DNA of 64,000 bases, from NCBI RefSeq assembly GCF_018129065.1, contig NZ_JAAEDM010000001.1:62001-126000 (forward strand), written 5' to 3'. Shown one piece after another: positions 8,085 to 17,155 of the stretch. The translations under genes and the position numbers were made by a program. The notes below the pieces were generated by a model. That model saw only the letters and a program-made list of their open reading frames with translations, was not told the origin of the DNA and made no database searches. Origin of the DNA: Neoroseomonas soli (lineage in GTDB: Bacteria; Pseudomonadota; Alphaproteobacteria; Acetobacterales; Acetobacteraceae). Within the stretch, counting starts at the first letter, position 1, and each line of letters begins with the position of its first letter.

Positions 8085-9308
8085 ATGTCACACGCCGGAG
8101 CAACGGCCGGACTCCTGCCCGTGAGCGAGCGCCGCCACGAAGCCGGCAACGTTGCCCGCCTCGCGATCGGGCAGGCGCTCGCCGGCGCGAACTCCACCGT
8201 CGTCTACGCGACGGGCGCGATCGTCGGGAACATGCTCGCGCCCGACAAGGCGCTGGCGACGCTGCCCATCTCCATCTTCGTGGTCGGCATGGCGGCCTGC
8301 ACCCTGCCGGCCGGGGCGATCGCGCGGCGTCACGGCCGCCGCGCCGCCTTCCTCGCCGGGACCGGCTGCGGCGTGCTCGTCGGGCTGATCTCGGCGCTCG
8401 CGGTGCTGTTGGGGTCATTCTGGCTGTTCTGCCTCGGCACCTTCTTCGGCGGCGCCTATGCGGCGGTGGTGCTGTCGTTCCGCTTCGCGGCGGCGGATGG
8501 CGTGCCGGCAGCGCGACGCCCGCGTGCGCTGTCGCTGGTCATGGCGGGCGGCGTCTTCGCCGGGGTGATCGGGCCTCAGCTCGTCACCCACACGATGTAT
8601 CTGTGGATGCCGCATCTCTTCGCCGCGACCTTCCTGGCGCAGGCCGGGGTGGCGGCGCTGTGCGCCCTGGTGCTGCTCGGCGTTCGCCTGCCCATGCCGA
8701 GCGCCGCCGAGATGGCGGCCGGCCGACCGCTTTCCGTCATCGCGCGCCAGCCGCGCTTCATCACGGCGGTGATCTGCGGGGTCGTCTCCTACCTGCTGAT
8801 GAACTTCCTGATGACGGCGGCGCCGCTCGCCATGCGGCTCTGCGGGCTGTCGCAAGAATCGGCCAATCTCGGCCTGCAATGGCACGTCATCGCCATGTAT
8901 GCGCCGAGCTTCTTCACCGGGCGGCTGATCACCCGCTTCGGTGCGCCGCGCGTGGTCACCGCCGGGCTGGCGCTGATCGCTGCCTCCGCTGTGACGGGAC
9001 TGTTCGGCCAGGATGTCGGGCACTTCTGGGGGAGCCTGATCCTGCTCGGGCTCGGCTGGAATTTCGGCTTCGTGGGCGCCTCGGCGCTCGTGCTGGAATG
9101 CCACCGGCCGGAGGAGCGGACGCGGGTACAGTCGCTCAACGACTTCATCGTCTTCGGGACGATGGCGCTGGGCTCCTTCGCCTCGGGCGGCCTCCTGACA
9201 GTCTATGGCTGGGACACGGTGCTGTGGGTGTCCTTCGCGCCGCTGGGCCTCGCCGTCGCTGCGCTGGCGATGACCAGCGCCGCGCGCCGTGCCGGGGCGG
9301 CGGCCTGA
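8085..9308 (+). CDS. MFS transporter (drug/metabolite exporter type)
   Basis: The 407-residue inner-membrane protein has roughly twelve hydrophobic helices. The loop after helix 2 carries the major-facilitator-type signature [15 protein letters not shown], and the second half begins after a basic loop near PLSVIARQPRFITAV. Such YfkF/NepI-like MFS proteins usually export small organic molecules. It lies between the TPR gene (12 bp gap) and an amine-oxidase remnant that starts one base after its stop. The neighbouring AraC regulator is the probable controller. Substrate unknown. Confidence 0.85.
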   Translation: MSHAGATAGLLPVSERRHEAGNVARLAIGQALAGANSTVVYATGAIVGNMLAPDKALATLPISIFVVGMAACTLPAGAIARRHGRRAAFLAGTGCGVLVGLISALAVLLGSFWLFCLGTFFGGAYAAVVLSFRFAAADGVPAARRPRALSLVMAGGVFAGVIGPQLVTHTMYLWMPHLFAATFLAQAGVAALCALVLLGVRLPMPSAAEMAAGRPLSVIARQPRFITAVICGVVSYLLMNFLMTAAPLAMRLCGLSQESANLGLQWHVIAMYAPSFFTGRLITRFGAPRVVTAGLALIAASAVTGLFGQDVGHFWGSLILLGLGWNFGFVGASALVLECHRPEERTRVQSLNDFIVFGTMALGSFASGGLLTVYGWDTVLWVSFAPLGLAVAALAMTSAARRAGAAA

Positions 9309-9309
9309 G

Positions 9310-9861
9310 ATGGCCGCGACCATCCTGCCAATTGCCATCATCGGCGGTGGCCTCGCCGGGCTTCATGCCGAACGGTTGCTGGAGGCCGCGGGCGTCGGCT
9401 TCCGCCTGTTCGAGGCGCGCGACCGCCTGGGCGGCCGCATCCTCTCGGCCGATGCCGCCGGGCGGCCCGCCGAGGACGGGTTCGACCTCGGCCCCTCCTG
9501 GTTCTGGCCCGGGATGCACCCGGCCATGGCGGCGACGGTGGCGGAGCTCGGCCTCACTGCCTTCCCGCAGCACGACGAGGGCGACGTGCTGGTCGAGCGC
9601 CTGCCGAACTGTCCGCCGCAACGCTATGGCGGCTTTCGACAGGAACCGCGCAGGCGGGACGGGGGGGCGCCGGTGCGTGCCCTGGCCGCCGGCCTGCCGG
9701 ACGGCTGCATCCGGCTGGGTGCACGGGTAACGCACATCGGCCTCGACGGCGACCATGGCCATTCCGACCGCGCCGGGCTTCGGCATGGCGCTGAGGAAGG
9801 ACGCCGAGGCCGGCATGGAGATCGCCGAGGTCAGGCTGGCCTGACCGCGACGCGCCTTTGA
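9310..9861 (+). pseudogene. Truncated FAD-dependent amine oxidase
   Basis: The N-terminus is a clean FAD-binding Rossmann fold of the monoamine-oxidase superfamily: IIGGGLAGLHAERLL and FEARDRLGGRIL, then FDLGPSWFWPGMHP and GARVTHIGLDGD. After about residue 151 the sequence becomes low-complexity, unlike any oxidase, and the frame stops at 183 residues; intact relatives are roughly twice as long. The segment EPRRRDGGAPVRAL also looks as if a few codons are missing. A second frame (9755-9844) after the break reads MAIPTAPGFGMALRKDAEAG, which could be the tail of a different, deleted gene. It is therefore the 5' stub of an oxidase at a deletion junction. Its start is coupled to the MFS stop. Confidence 0.7.
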
Positions 9862-9906
9862 TGCGAAGGCACCGGCATCGCGGCCCCGCCGCCAAGCCGG
9901 CCTGCG

Positions 9907-12216
9907 TCAACGGGCCTGCGGCGGATCGAAGGCGCGGATCGGCGGCAGGTTGCCGGTGAACCGCTCCACCTCCACCACCGTGAGCTGCCCTGTGCAGCCC
10001 TGGGCGAGCGCCGAGGTCCCGGCATCCCGCGTCAGCACGTTCGGATTGCCGTGCACGCAGAGCGGACGGTCATCCTCGGGATCCTCCGGATCGTACCAGG
10101 CGCCGGTGGCAAGCTGCACGACGCCGGGGCGGATCTCCGGGGTCAGTCGCACCGCGGCGAGGCAGGCGCCACGGTCGTTGAACAGGCGGATCACGTCGCC
10201 ATCGGCAATGCCACGCGCCGCCGCGTCCGCGGGATGCATGGAGGCGACCTCCCGGCCGCGCCGTTTCGATCCGATGCTGTGGTCGCCGAAGTCGAGCTGG
10301 CTATGCAGCCGTGTCGCAGGCTGGTTGGCGACGAGGTGCAGCGGCGTGCCGGCGCCGGGGATCTCGTCGGGCGGCAGCCAGGCCGGGTGGCCGGGGCAGC
10401 TTGCCTCACCGAAGCCGGCGATGGTCTCGGAGAAGATCTCGATCCGCCCGCTCGGCGTCGGCAGCGGATTGGCCTCCGGGTCCTCGCGGAAGGCGCGCCA
10501 GGGGCCGCCATCGTCCGGTCCCTGCGGCAGGCGCAGCGTTCCGGCGGCCCAGAATTCCTCGAAGTCGGGCGCCGGCAGGCCCTGATCGCGCAGGCCCTGC
10601 TGCGTGCGCGCATAGAGGTGATGGAGCCACTCGCGGCTCGTGCGGCCTTCGGTGAAGGCCTCCGCCACGCCGAGACGCCCGCTGAGGCCGGCGAAGATGT
10701 CGTAGTCGTCCCGCGCCTCGCCATAGGGCTCCGCGATGCGGTGCATCGCCACCATCAGTGGATCATGCGAGCTGTAGCCGATGTCCTCCCGCTCCAGCGT
10801 CATCGTCGCAGGCAGGACGATGTCGGCGTGGCGTGCGGTGGCGGTCCAGGCCAGTTCGTGCACGACCAGCGTGTCGACGCGCGCGAAGGCCTGGCGCAGC
10901 CGGTTGAGGTCCTGGTGGTGGTGGAAGGGGTTGCCGCCCGCCCAGTAGACCAGCCGGATGTCGGGGTAGGTGCGGGTCTGGCCGTTGTAGCGGTATTGCG
11001 TGCCGGGGTTGAGCAGCATGTCGGCGATGCGGGCGACCGGGATGTAGTTGCCGTGCCGGTTGCGCCCCTGCGACAGGGTCGGGCCGGGCACGGCATTGGC
11101 GCGGCGGCCATAGTAGCCGATGGCGCCCAGCGCATACCCATAGCCGCCGCCGGGCAGGCCGATCTGGCCGAGCGCCGCGGCCAGCACGGCACCCATCCAA
11201 ACGGGCTGCTCGCCATGCTCCGCCCGCTGCAGGGCGTGCGCCACGGTCACGAGCACGCGGCGGCCGTGCAGGCGGCGGGCAAGCGTCCGGATCGCCTCCG
11301 CGGCGACGCCGGTGATGGGCGCCGCCCACTTGGCGTCCTTCGACTGGCCATCGGCCTCGCCGAGCAGGTAGCGCTCAAAGACCGGCCAGCCGGTGGTGAA
11401 GCGGTCGAGGAATGCCTGGTCGTGCAGCCCCTCGGTGACCAGCGTGTGCACGAGCGCGAGCATCAGCGCGGTGTCGGTGCCGGGGATGTTGGCGATCCAC
11501 TCGGCGCCGACTTCTTCCGGCAGGTCGCCGCGCAGCGGGCTGACGAGGACGAAGTCGCAGCCGCGCTCGCGCGCCGCCTGCATGGCGCCGCGCTCGACAT
11601 GCTCGCTGATGCCGCCGCCCGCGACCATGGAGTTCTTCAGCGCCATGCCGCCGAAGGCCAGGACCATCTCGCTGTGCTGCGCCACCTGCTCCCAGGTGAC
11701 GTTGTGCTTCGTCAGCTCCTCGTAGTTGCCGAGGATGTGCGGGACGATCACCGAGGCCGCGCCGGAGCTGTAGCTGTTGACCGAGGCGACGTAGCCGCCG
11801 AAGGCGCTGTTCAGGAAGCGGTGGATCTGGCTCTGGGCGTGGTGGAAGCGCCCGGCGCTGGCCCAGCCGTAGGAGCCGCCGAAGACCGCGCCCGGCCCGT
11901 GGCTGTCCCGGATGCGGCGCAGTTCCCCACCCAACAGGTCCAGCACGGCGTCCCAAGGCATGGGGACGAACTCGTCCCGGCCACGTCGGCGATCCGGACC
12001 CGGGCCGCGTTCGAGCCAGCCGCGGCGCACCATCGGCTGGGCAATGCGCGCGGGATGCCGCAGCGCGGAGGGAAAGTTCTGGATGATGTCATTCGGGTCC
12101 GGATCGCCCGGATGCGGGCGGACCAGGAGTTCGCCATCGCGAAGCGCGGCAGAGAAGACACCCCAGTGCGAGCTGTGCGGATGAAATTCAGTGGTCGCTG
12201 CGATCTCGGCGCTCAT
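9907..12216 (-). CDS. Molybdopterin-dependent S/N-oxide reductase (BisC-like), cytoplasmic
   Basis: This 769-residue molybdoenzyme of the DMSO-reductase family contains GGSYGWASAGRFHHAQSQIH (about residues 112-131), the segment holding the serine that ligates molybdenum in TMAO/DMSO/biotin-sulfoxide reductases, then YWAGGNPFHHHQDLNRL, HELAWTATARHADIVLPATM for the pterin ligands, and a C-terminal dinucleotide-binding domain. There is no twin-arginine leader and no N-terminal Fe-S cysteine motif, which fits BisC (soluble, about 770 residues) rather than TorA or DmsA. The open frame extends 65 codons upstream, but homology starts with the Met at 12216. No dedicated electron-donor or chaperone gene is adjacent. 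Likely substrates are biotin or methionine sulfoxide or DMSO-like compounds, by family. Confidence 0.82.
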   Translation of the reverse strand: MSAEIAATTEFHPHSSHWGVFSAALRDGELLVRPHPGDPDPNDIIQNFPSALRHPARIAQPMVRRGWLERGPGPDRRRGRDEFVPMPWDAVLDLLGGELRRIRDSHGPGAVFGGSYGWASAGRFHHAQSQIHRFLNSAFGGYVASVNSYSSGAASVIVPHILGNYEELTKHNVTWEQVAQHSEMVLAFGGMALKNSMVAGGGISEHVERGAMQAARERGCDFVLVSPLRGDLPEEVGAEWIANIPGTDTALMLALVHTLVTEGLHDQAFLDRFTTGWPVFERYLLGEADGQSKDAKWAAPITGVAAEAIRTLARRLHGRRVLVTVAHALQRAEHGEQPVWMGAVLAAALGQIGLPGGGYGYALGAIGYYGRRANAVPGPTLSQGRNRHGNYIPVARIADMLLNPGTQYRYNGQTRTYPDIRLVYWAGGNPFHHHQDLNRLRQAFARVDTLVVHELAWTATARHADIVLPATMTLEREDIGYSSHDPLMVAMHRIAEPYGEARDDYDIFAGLSGRLGVAEAFTEGRTSREWLHHLYARTQQGLRDQGLPAPDFEEFWAAGTLRLPQGPDDGGPWRAFREDPEANPLPTPSGRIEIFSETIAGFGEASCPGHPAWLPPDEIPGAGTPLHLVANQPATRLHSQLDFGDHSIGSKRRGREVASMHPADAAARGIADGDVIRLFNDRGACLAAVRLTPEIRPGVVQLATGAWYDPEDPEDDRPLCVHGNPNVLTRDAGTSALAQGCTGQLTVVEVERFTGNLPPIRAFDPPQAR

Positions 12217-12280
12217 GCGATGGCCTCTGCACCTGATTGGATGGATGCGCGCCGGTCGAGCGTCGCGGCGCGCCTCCATC

Positions 12281-12472
<192 letters not shown>

Positions 12473-12508
12473 TCATCTGCTTGTTCACAGACGGCGGCCT
12501 GAGTCGGG

Positions 12509-13483
12509 TCAGGACGGGCGCAGACCGGCGAGTTGTGCCGCGCGGCGGGCGGTCTCGAGTTCCTGCCCGAGGAAGGCCGCGAAGCCGTCCGGCGTGCGCT
12601 GCGCGGGCGCGCTCGGCACGGCACCGACCTCCGCGATGCGGGAGAGTACGGCGGCGTCCTGCAGCGTTGCGAGGAAGGCACGGCTGAGCGCCGCCGTCAC
12701 CTCCGCCGGCACGCCGGCCGTGGCGAGCAGCCCGCCATAGCTGCCTGCGGTGAAGCCGGGCAGCCCGGCCTCGATGAAGGTCTGCACGCCGGGCAGGAGG
12801 GGTGAGCGTTCCGTCACGGCCAGGGCGACGATCGGCGCCGTGCCGTCGCGATGCTGCGGCAGGGCGGAGGGCAGTTCCACCATGCCGGCATTGACCGTCC
12901 CGTTGATCAGGTCCGGGATCATGGCGCTGCCGCCGCGATAGGGTACGTGCGTAGCCCGCACATTCGCCCCGGCCATGACCAGTTCCAGGGCGAGATGCGC
13001 GGCGCTGCCGCTGCCCGGCGTCGCGACCGTCACCTGTCCCGGCCGCGCGCGCATCAGCGCCAGCAGATCCGTGAGCGAGCGCGCCGGCGTGTTGGCGCTC
13101 ACCTGACAGATCATCGGTAGGATGCCGACCAGGCCGATAGGGCGAAAGTCGCGCTGGACATCGTAGGGGATGTTGGCCTGCAGCACCGGGTTCGCTGTGA
13201 GCGGCCCACCGGCGCCGAAAAGCAGCGTGTAGCCATCCGGCGTCGCCTTCGCGACGAACTCCGCGCCGACGCTGCCGCCCGCGCCAGTGCGGTTCTCGAC
13301 GACCATCGGCCGGCCGAGCCGCTCGGCCATCGACGTTGTGAGGATGCGCGCGAGGATGTCGGTATTCCCGCCCGCGGCGAAGGGCACGACCACGCGGATG
13401 GGGCGGTCAGGATAGGCCGCGTAGGCGGGCCGGTGCAGCGCGGTGAGCGCCGGCGTGGCGAGCAGCAGGCGACGCGACAGCAT
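12509..13483 (-). CDS. Bug-family (TctC) periplasmic solute-binding protein
   Basis: The 324-residue exported binding protein starts MLSRRLLLATPALTALHRPA, a twin-arginine-type leader, and the mature part begins YPDRPIRVVVPFAAGGNTD, the Bug signature strand and ligand loop. ATPDGYTLLFGAGG and VPYRGGSAMIPDLINGTVN are further family blocks. The start at 13483 is preceded by GGGGGGAGGA, an excellent ribosome-binding site. Bug proteins capture organic acids, amides or aromatic carboxylates for tripartite TctAB transporters or act as sensors; no tctA or tctB gene is present in the window. It precedes the SDR stub and the BisC-like gene on the same strand and is divergent from an aldo/keto reductase. 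Confidence 0.9.
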   Translation of the reverse strand: MLSRRLLLATPALTALHRPAYAAYPDRPIRVVVPFAAGGNTDILARILTTSMAERLGRPMVVENRTGAGGSVGAEFVAKATPDGYTLLFGAGGPLTANPVLQANIPYDVQRDFRPIGLVGILPMICQVSANTPARSLTDLLALMRARPGQVTVATPGSGSAAHLALELVMAGANVRATHVPYRGGSAMIPDLINGTVNAGMVELPSALPQHRDGTAPIVALAVTERSPLLPGVQTFIEAGLPGFTAGSYGGLLATAGVPAEVTAALSRAFLATLQDAAVLSRIAEVGAVPSAPAQRTPDGFAAFLGQELETARRAAQLAGLRPS

Positions 13484-13616
13484 GGATGGTCCTCCCCCCG
13501 GCATCTGCGACCGTTCACCGCAGCCTTGCATCGCGGGGGCCGCGCGGCAATGGCGCGCGCTTGTCGCGCGTGCGCGCCTGACGCAGCATCGGGGCCGGCG
13601 GAGGGGGCGGGAACCC

Positions 13617-14594
13617 ATGGAACAGCGGCGACTGGGGCGGACCGGGATCATGGTCTCGATCCTGGGCTACGGGTGCGGCGCGATCGGCGGGCTCATGGTC
13701 AAGGGCACGGCGGCCGAACAGGACCGCGCCATCGGCCGCGCCATCGACCAGGGCATCACTTATTTCGACACCGCCGCCGCCTATGGCGAAGGCGTGTCGG
13801 AGACAAACCTCGGTCGCGCGCTCAGGGCACTGGGGGCGAAGGTCACGGTCGGCACCAAGGTGCGCATTCGCGGCGAGCAGCGCGGGGATATCGGCAGCGC
13901 CATCGTCGCGTCCGTGGAGGCGAGCCTCGCGCGGCTCGGCTGCGACAGCGTCGATATCCTGCACCTGCACGAACCCATCACGCGCGACGGCGCGGCGCCG
14001 AGCTTCACCGCCGATGCCATCCTGAACGAGGCAGTGCCGGTGCTGCAGCGCCTGCGCGACCAGGGAAAGTTCCGCCACTACGGCATCACCGGCCTTGGTG
14101 ATGCGGGCGAGATCCGCCGCGTGCTGGAGCAGGGCGGCTTCTCGACGGCGCAGATGCCCTACAACATCCTGAACCCGAGCGGCATCGCGCCGCGGCCGGC
14201 GGGATCGGCCATGCCGGATCTTGGCGGCTGCATCCGGCACGCGGCGTCGATCGATGTCGGCGTGATGGCGATCCGCATCCTTGCCGGCGGCGCGCTGAGC
14301 GGGAGCGAGGCGCGAAGCCTGCTCGGGGTGCCGTCGGTGGCACCGATAGCCTCAGGTGCCTCCTATTCCGACGATGTCGCCGCGGCGCGGCGGCTGCTGC
14401 CGGTGATCGAGGCCGGTCACGCCGTCGATCTGGTGGAACTCGCGCTGCGCTACGCAGCGATGCCACAAGAAATCCCGACAGTGCTGATCGGCACGTCGAG
14501 CGTCAGGGAGCTCGACCACGCGGTCGCGGCGATCAACAAGGGGCCGCTCGCGCCGGAGGCACTCGGGATGATTGCCGCGATCCAGGCGGGGTAG
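13617..14594 (+). CDS. Aldo/keto reductase
   Basis: This 325-residue NADPH-dependent oxidoreductase of the AKR superfamily (TIM barrel) starts MEQRRLGRTGIMVSILGYGC after GGAGG. The catalytic tetrad is visible: Asp in ITYFDTAAAYG, Tyr in the same block, Lys in VTVGTKVRIRG and His in DILHLHEPI. It reduces aldehydes or ketones or oxidises alcohols; the substrate is not predictable. It is divergent from the Bug gene with 133 bp between them. Its stop codon at 14592-14594 lies directly next to the end of an IS481 fragment (14596), so the insertion came to rest at the very end of the gene, possibly replacing a few original C-terminal codons. Confidence 0.85.
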   Translation: MEQRRLGRTGIMVSILGYGCGAIGGLMVKGTAAEQDRAIGRAIDQGITYFDTAAAYGEGVSETNLGRALRALGAKVTVGTKVRIRGEQRGDIGSAIVASVEASLARLGCDSVDILHLHEPITRDGAAPSFTADAILNEAVPVLQRLRDQGKFRHYGITGLGDAGEIRRVLEQGGFSTAQMPYNILNPSGIAPRPAGSAMPDLGGCIRHAASIDVGVMAIRILAGGALSGSEARSLLGVPSVAPIASGASYSDDVAAARRLLPVIEAGHAVDLVELALRYAAMPQEIPTVLIGTSSVRELDHAVAAINKGPLAPEALGMIAAIQAG

Positions 14595-14595
14595 G

Positions 14596-14880
14596 TGTCT
14601 AGTCCCGGCATCTTCCGGTGCGGATTCAGGATGAACCGATCGGGTTCATCTGCCCATGCCTTGCAGATGAACTCGTAGGGGGTGAGGCCACGCAGGCGCT
14701 TGAGGCGGCGGGCGACATTGTGGGCGGCGACGAAGTCATCGAGGTGTCGCCGGAACTGGTCGTGGCTGTCGTAGTGGAAGCGTTTGACGGTGGCGTCCTT
14801 GATGGTGCGGTTCATCCGCTCGACCTGGCCGTTGGTCCAGGGATGCTTGATGCGGGTGAAGCGGTGCTCGATGCGCGTGG
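14596..14880 (-). mobile_element. IS481-family transposase, C-terminal fragment
   Basis: The minus-strand frame reads IEHRFTRIKHPWTNGQVERM, then NRTIKDATVKRFHYDSHDQF, then a block containing RRLKRLRGLTPYEFICKAW, and ends RKMPGLDT, the C-terminal third of an IS481-family DDE transposase with the terminal catalytic Glu in GQVER. The normal stop after the last residues is lost and the frame runs into the aldo/keto reductase. The plus-strand end TGTCTAG at 14596 is a plausible element terminus. Upstream (above about 14880) transposase homology ends abruptly. No copy of the N-terminal part exists nearby, so it is an inactive remnant. Confidence 0.8.
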
Positions 14881-14900
14881 CGCGAAGTCGAGCTCGGTTC

Positions 14901-15120
14901 GTCTCGCCCAGGCGCAACGCCCGCGATGGCGCTGTAGCGCTGAACTCGCCACGGATCGCTGCACGACCGCCGACCGCTTCTTCGGCGAGGCCGCCGCCAG
15001 ATAACATTGCCGACGGACGCGATCAGCCGCGATGCCGGGCTGTCAGGCCGCCTCGACGGCCAGGCCCGCGGCCTCCCACTTCTCGGCGGCGAGCCCGATG
15101 GCCAGGTGCGTCTTTCCGGC
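14901..15120. repeat. 220-bp direct repeat, copy 1 (second copy at 44041-44260)
   Basis: Aligning by eye without gaps to 44041-44260 gives about 186 identical positions of 220 (about 85%), including exact runs such as TGAACTCGCC and GAGCCCGATGGCCAGGTGCG. The segment covers the end of an IstB-like frame and sequence beyond it, and is best read as the shared terminal part of an IS21-type element present as two diverged copies 29 kb apart in the same orientation. Confidence 0.8.
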
Positions 15121-15150
15121 CAGATATGCGAGACCAATGCGCCAGTCGTA
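15043..15150 (-). mobile_element. IstB-like (IS21 helper ATPase) fragment
   Basis: The minus-strand frame contains LAGKTHLAIGLAAEKWEAAG then LAVEAA and a stop. GKTHLAIGLA is the Walker A region of IstB, the ATP-binding helper of IS21-family transposition, but the protein ends about 20 residues later and the sequence upstream is not IstB. The second copy at 44217-44420 keeps a longer N-terminal part. The remaining DNA from 15150 to 15283 and from 15455 to 15563 contains nothing I recognise. Confidence 0.55.
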
Positions 15151-15283
15151 CCTGAGCGGCACCAGTCGCACGGCTTCCGCCGGCCGAATGCCGGTCCTGT
15201 CTCTCTCCGGGCCACTTCGACATGTACGGGTGGGGGCAACAGTCCTGCAGCGCGCGATGGCCCGGGGACGACGTACCTCGCCT

Positions 15284-15454
15284 GTGAATAAGCGCCGAAC
15301 CAAGACCATGCCGGAATTCGGGCGACAGCTTTGATAACGCGCAGGAAAGCAACGCAGGAGGGGGTCCGGATCGGCGTCGGTCGGGACCCCATCAAATAAC
15401 CAATTTAGATAACACAATCAGTGAATTGCGGGCGCCTTCGGAAGGGGGCTGATA
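15284..15454. repeat. Repeated non-coding segment related to 28033-28122
   Basis: Two blocks recur in the scar at 28 kb: GTGAATAAGCGCCGAACC (15284) against GTGAGTAAGCACCGAACC, and CAATCAGTGAATTGCGGGCG (15415) against CAATCAGCGAGTTGCGGGCG, the latter followed in both copies by CCTT and a purine-rich GGAAGGGGG or GGGGAGGAG patch and a possible start codon. CGGGACCCC also recurs at equivalent spacing before block 2. It looks like the left end plus leader of a mobile element, type unassigned. About 80 bp are extra between the blocks here. Confidence 0.5.
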
Positions 15455-15563
15455 TGGCGCTCATTCACGATCACCGGGCAGGAATTGGTGGCGGACGGAG
15501 GATGGGACGTCTGGGTCCTCTTCCTGGCGGCAGCCGCGTCCGTGGCCGACCAGCGTGGAGGAG

Positions 15564-17153
15564 TTACTCGCGCTCTGCCACGTCGCCGTATCCACCCCCT
15601 CCGCTGGTGTGAAGAATGACACGGTCGCCCTTTCGCACGGTCAGGTTCGCCTTGCCGCGCAACTCCTCCTCGCTCTCATCCCGTCGTTTCAAGAGGCATT
15701 TGAACGGCGCGCCCGGCTTTCCGCCCGCCATGCCATAGGGCGGAATGACGCGGCGTTCGAACATCGTCGTCAGGGACATTTCCTCCGCCAGCAGGATGTA
15801 TTCGCGGACAATGCCGTCGCCGCCGCGAAACCGTCCCGCGCCGCCCGAACCGCGCCGCAGCGCCTGGTACCCGATGCGTATCGGGAACTCGGCCTCGACA
15901 ACCTCGGCCGGCGTGTTGTTGGTGTTCGTCAGATGGACGCGCGTCGCCGCCGAGCCGGAACGGTTGAAGCGTGCACCTTCTCCGCCGCCATGCGGCTCGT
16001 AGAGCGTCTTCCAAGCCCCGTCGCGCCCAGCGCCGCCGAAGATAAGAAGGCCCGCGGTCGTCGAGCCCCCGGCCGAGAGCCGTTCGGGAATTGCCTTCTC
16101 AAAGGCGCGGAAGATGGCATCCACCGCGCGCTGCGACGTTTCGTGATTGCCGCCGACCAGCGGCTTCTCGGGCGGCGGCTGGAGGAGGGATCCCGGGCGC
16201 GTGGTGATCATCAGTGGCCGGTAGCAGCCGCCATTCGGCTGGATCTCCGGCCCGGCGATGGCCTTCATGGCATAGTAGACCGCCGCCGCCGTGACATAGG
16301 GTGTCGTGTTCAGCGGGCCCGCCAGCGCGTCGTCGGTCGCCGAAAAATCGAAGGTCGCCCGCTCGCCCTCCACGGTGATGCGCACGCGAACGGCTGCCGG
16401 CGCGCCGCCCGGCCCGTCATCGTCGAGGAAATCCTCGCCCTCGAACACGCCCTGCGGCAGGGAGGCGATCGCCGCGCGCATCGCAGATTCGGAACGGTCA
16501 TGCAGCGCGTCCATCGCCGCCTCGATCGTCGCCGTGCCGTGCGCCGCGCAGAGCGCCAGCAGGCGCTGGTCGGCCGCGCGGGTCGCGGCGACCTGCGCGA
16601 GAAGGTCGCCCTCGCGCTCCATCGGCCCGCGGACATTGTGCATGATGACGGCGAGCTTCTCCTCGTCCACGCCGTCCGCCGTCACCACGCGCAGCGGCGG
16701 GATGCGCAGCCCCTCCTGGAAGGATTCCGTCGCGCTGGCGAGATACGAGCCGGGCCAGCCGCCGCCGATATCCGCCCAATGCGCCAGGCTGACCGCGAAG
16801 GCGACCAGCCGCCCTTCGGCGAAGATGGGCCGGATCGCCTTCACGTCCGGCAGGTGGTTGCCGCCCATCTCGGGCAGGTTGGTGAACCAGACGTCGCCCG
16901 GCCGCAGCCGTTCCGCGGGCACGCGCTGCAGGAAGGCGCCGACGGTGAACGACATCACGCCGAGATGCACGGGGATGTCGCGCCCCTGCGCGACGAGCTG
17001 CCCGCGCGCGTCCGTCAGCGCCGAGGACAGGTCGCCCGCCTCGCGCAGCAGCGGCGAGCGCGCCGCGCGCATCACGACGAAGGACATCTCCTCAGCGATC
17101 GCGGTCAGCGCGTGGCGGAGGACTTCGAGCTGGAAGGGATCGGGCGCGACCAT
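15564..17153 (-). CDS. hyuB: Hydantoinase B/oxoprolinase-family subunit
   Basis: The 529-residue HyuB-type subunit works with HyuA in ATP-dependent hydrolysis of hydantoins, N-methylhydantoin or 5-oxoproline. It starts MVAPDPFQLEVLRHALTAIA then EEMSFVVMRAARSPLLREAG, the family N-terminus, with DVWFTNLPEMGGNHLPDVK, EGDLLAQVAATRAADQRL and a C-terminal RGKANLTVRKGDRV typical of the B chain. The ATG at 17153 lies two bases after the hyuA stop, so A and B are translationally coupled; an extra 20 codons of open frame upstream overlap hyuA and are not used. It is the last gene before the insertion-sequence scar. Cytoplasmic; exact substrate unknown. Confidence 0.88.
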   Translation of the reverse strand: MVAPDPFQLEVLRHALTAIAEEMSFVVMRAARSPLLREAGDLSSALTDARGQLVAQGRDIPVHLGVMSFTVGAFLQRVPAERLRPGDVWFTNLPEMGGNHLPDVKAIRPIFAEGRLVAFAVSLAHWADIGGGWPGSYLASATESFQEGLRIPPLRVVTADGVDEEKLAVIMHNVRGPMEREGDLLAQVAATRAADQRLLALCAAHGTATIEAAMDALHDRSESAMRAAIASLPQGVFEGEDFLDDDGPGGAPAAVRVRITVEGERATFDFSATDDALAGPLNTTPYVTAAAVYYAMKAIAGPEIQPNGGCYRPLMITTRPGSLLQPPPEKPLVGGNHETSQRAVDAIFRAFEKAIPERLSAGGSTTAGLLIFGGAGRDGAWKTLYEPHGGGEGARFNRSGSAATRVHLTNTNNTPAEVVEAEFPIRIGYQALRRGSGGAGRFRGGDGIVREYILLAEEMSLTTMFERRVIPPYGMAGGKPGAPFKCLLKRRDESEEELRGKANLTVRKGDRVILHTSGGGGYGDVAERE

Positions 17154-17155
17154 GC

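Noticed and set aside
15130-15290. Possible tyrosine-recombinase fragment (TGIRPAEAVRLVPLR) upstream of the IstB tail
   Set aside because: A single short motif without the catalytic Arg-His-Arg-Tyr context; not enough to call.
15421-15612. 63-codon frame containing MALIHDHRAGIGGG as a possible istA start
   Set aside because: Only a faint resemblance to the IstA N-terminus, too short and interrupted; kept as part of the scar description only.
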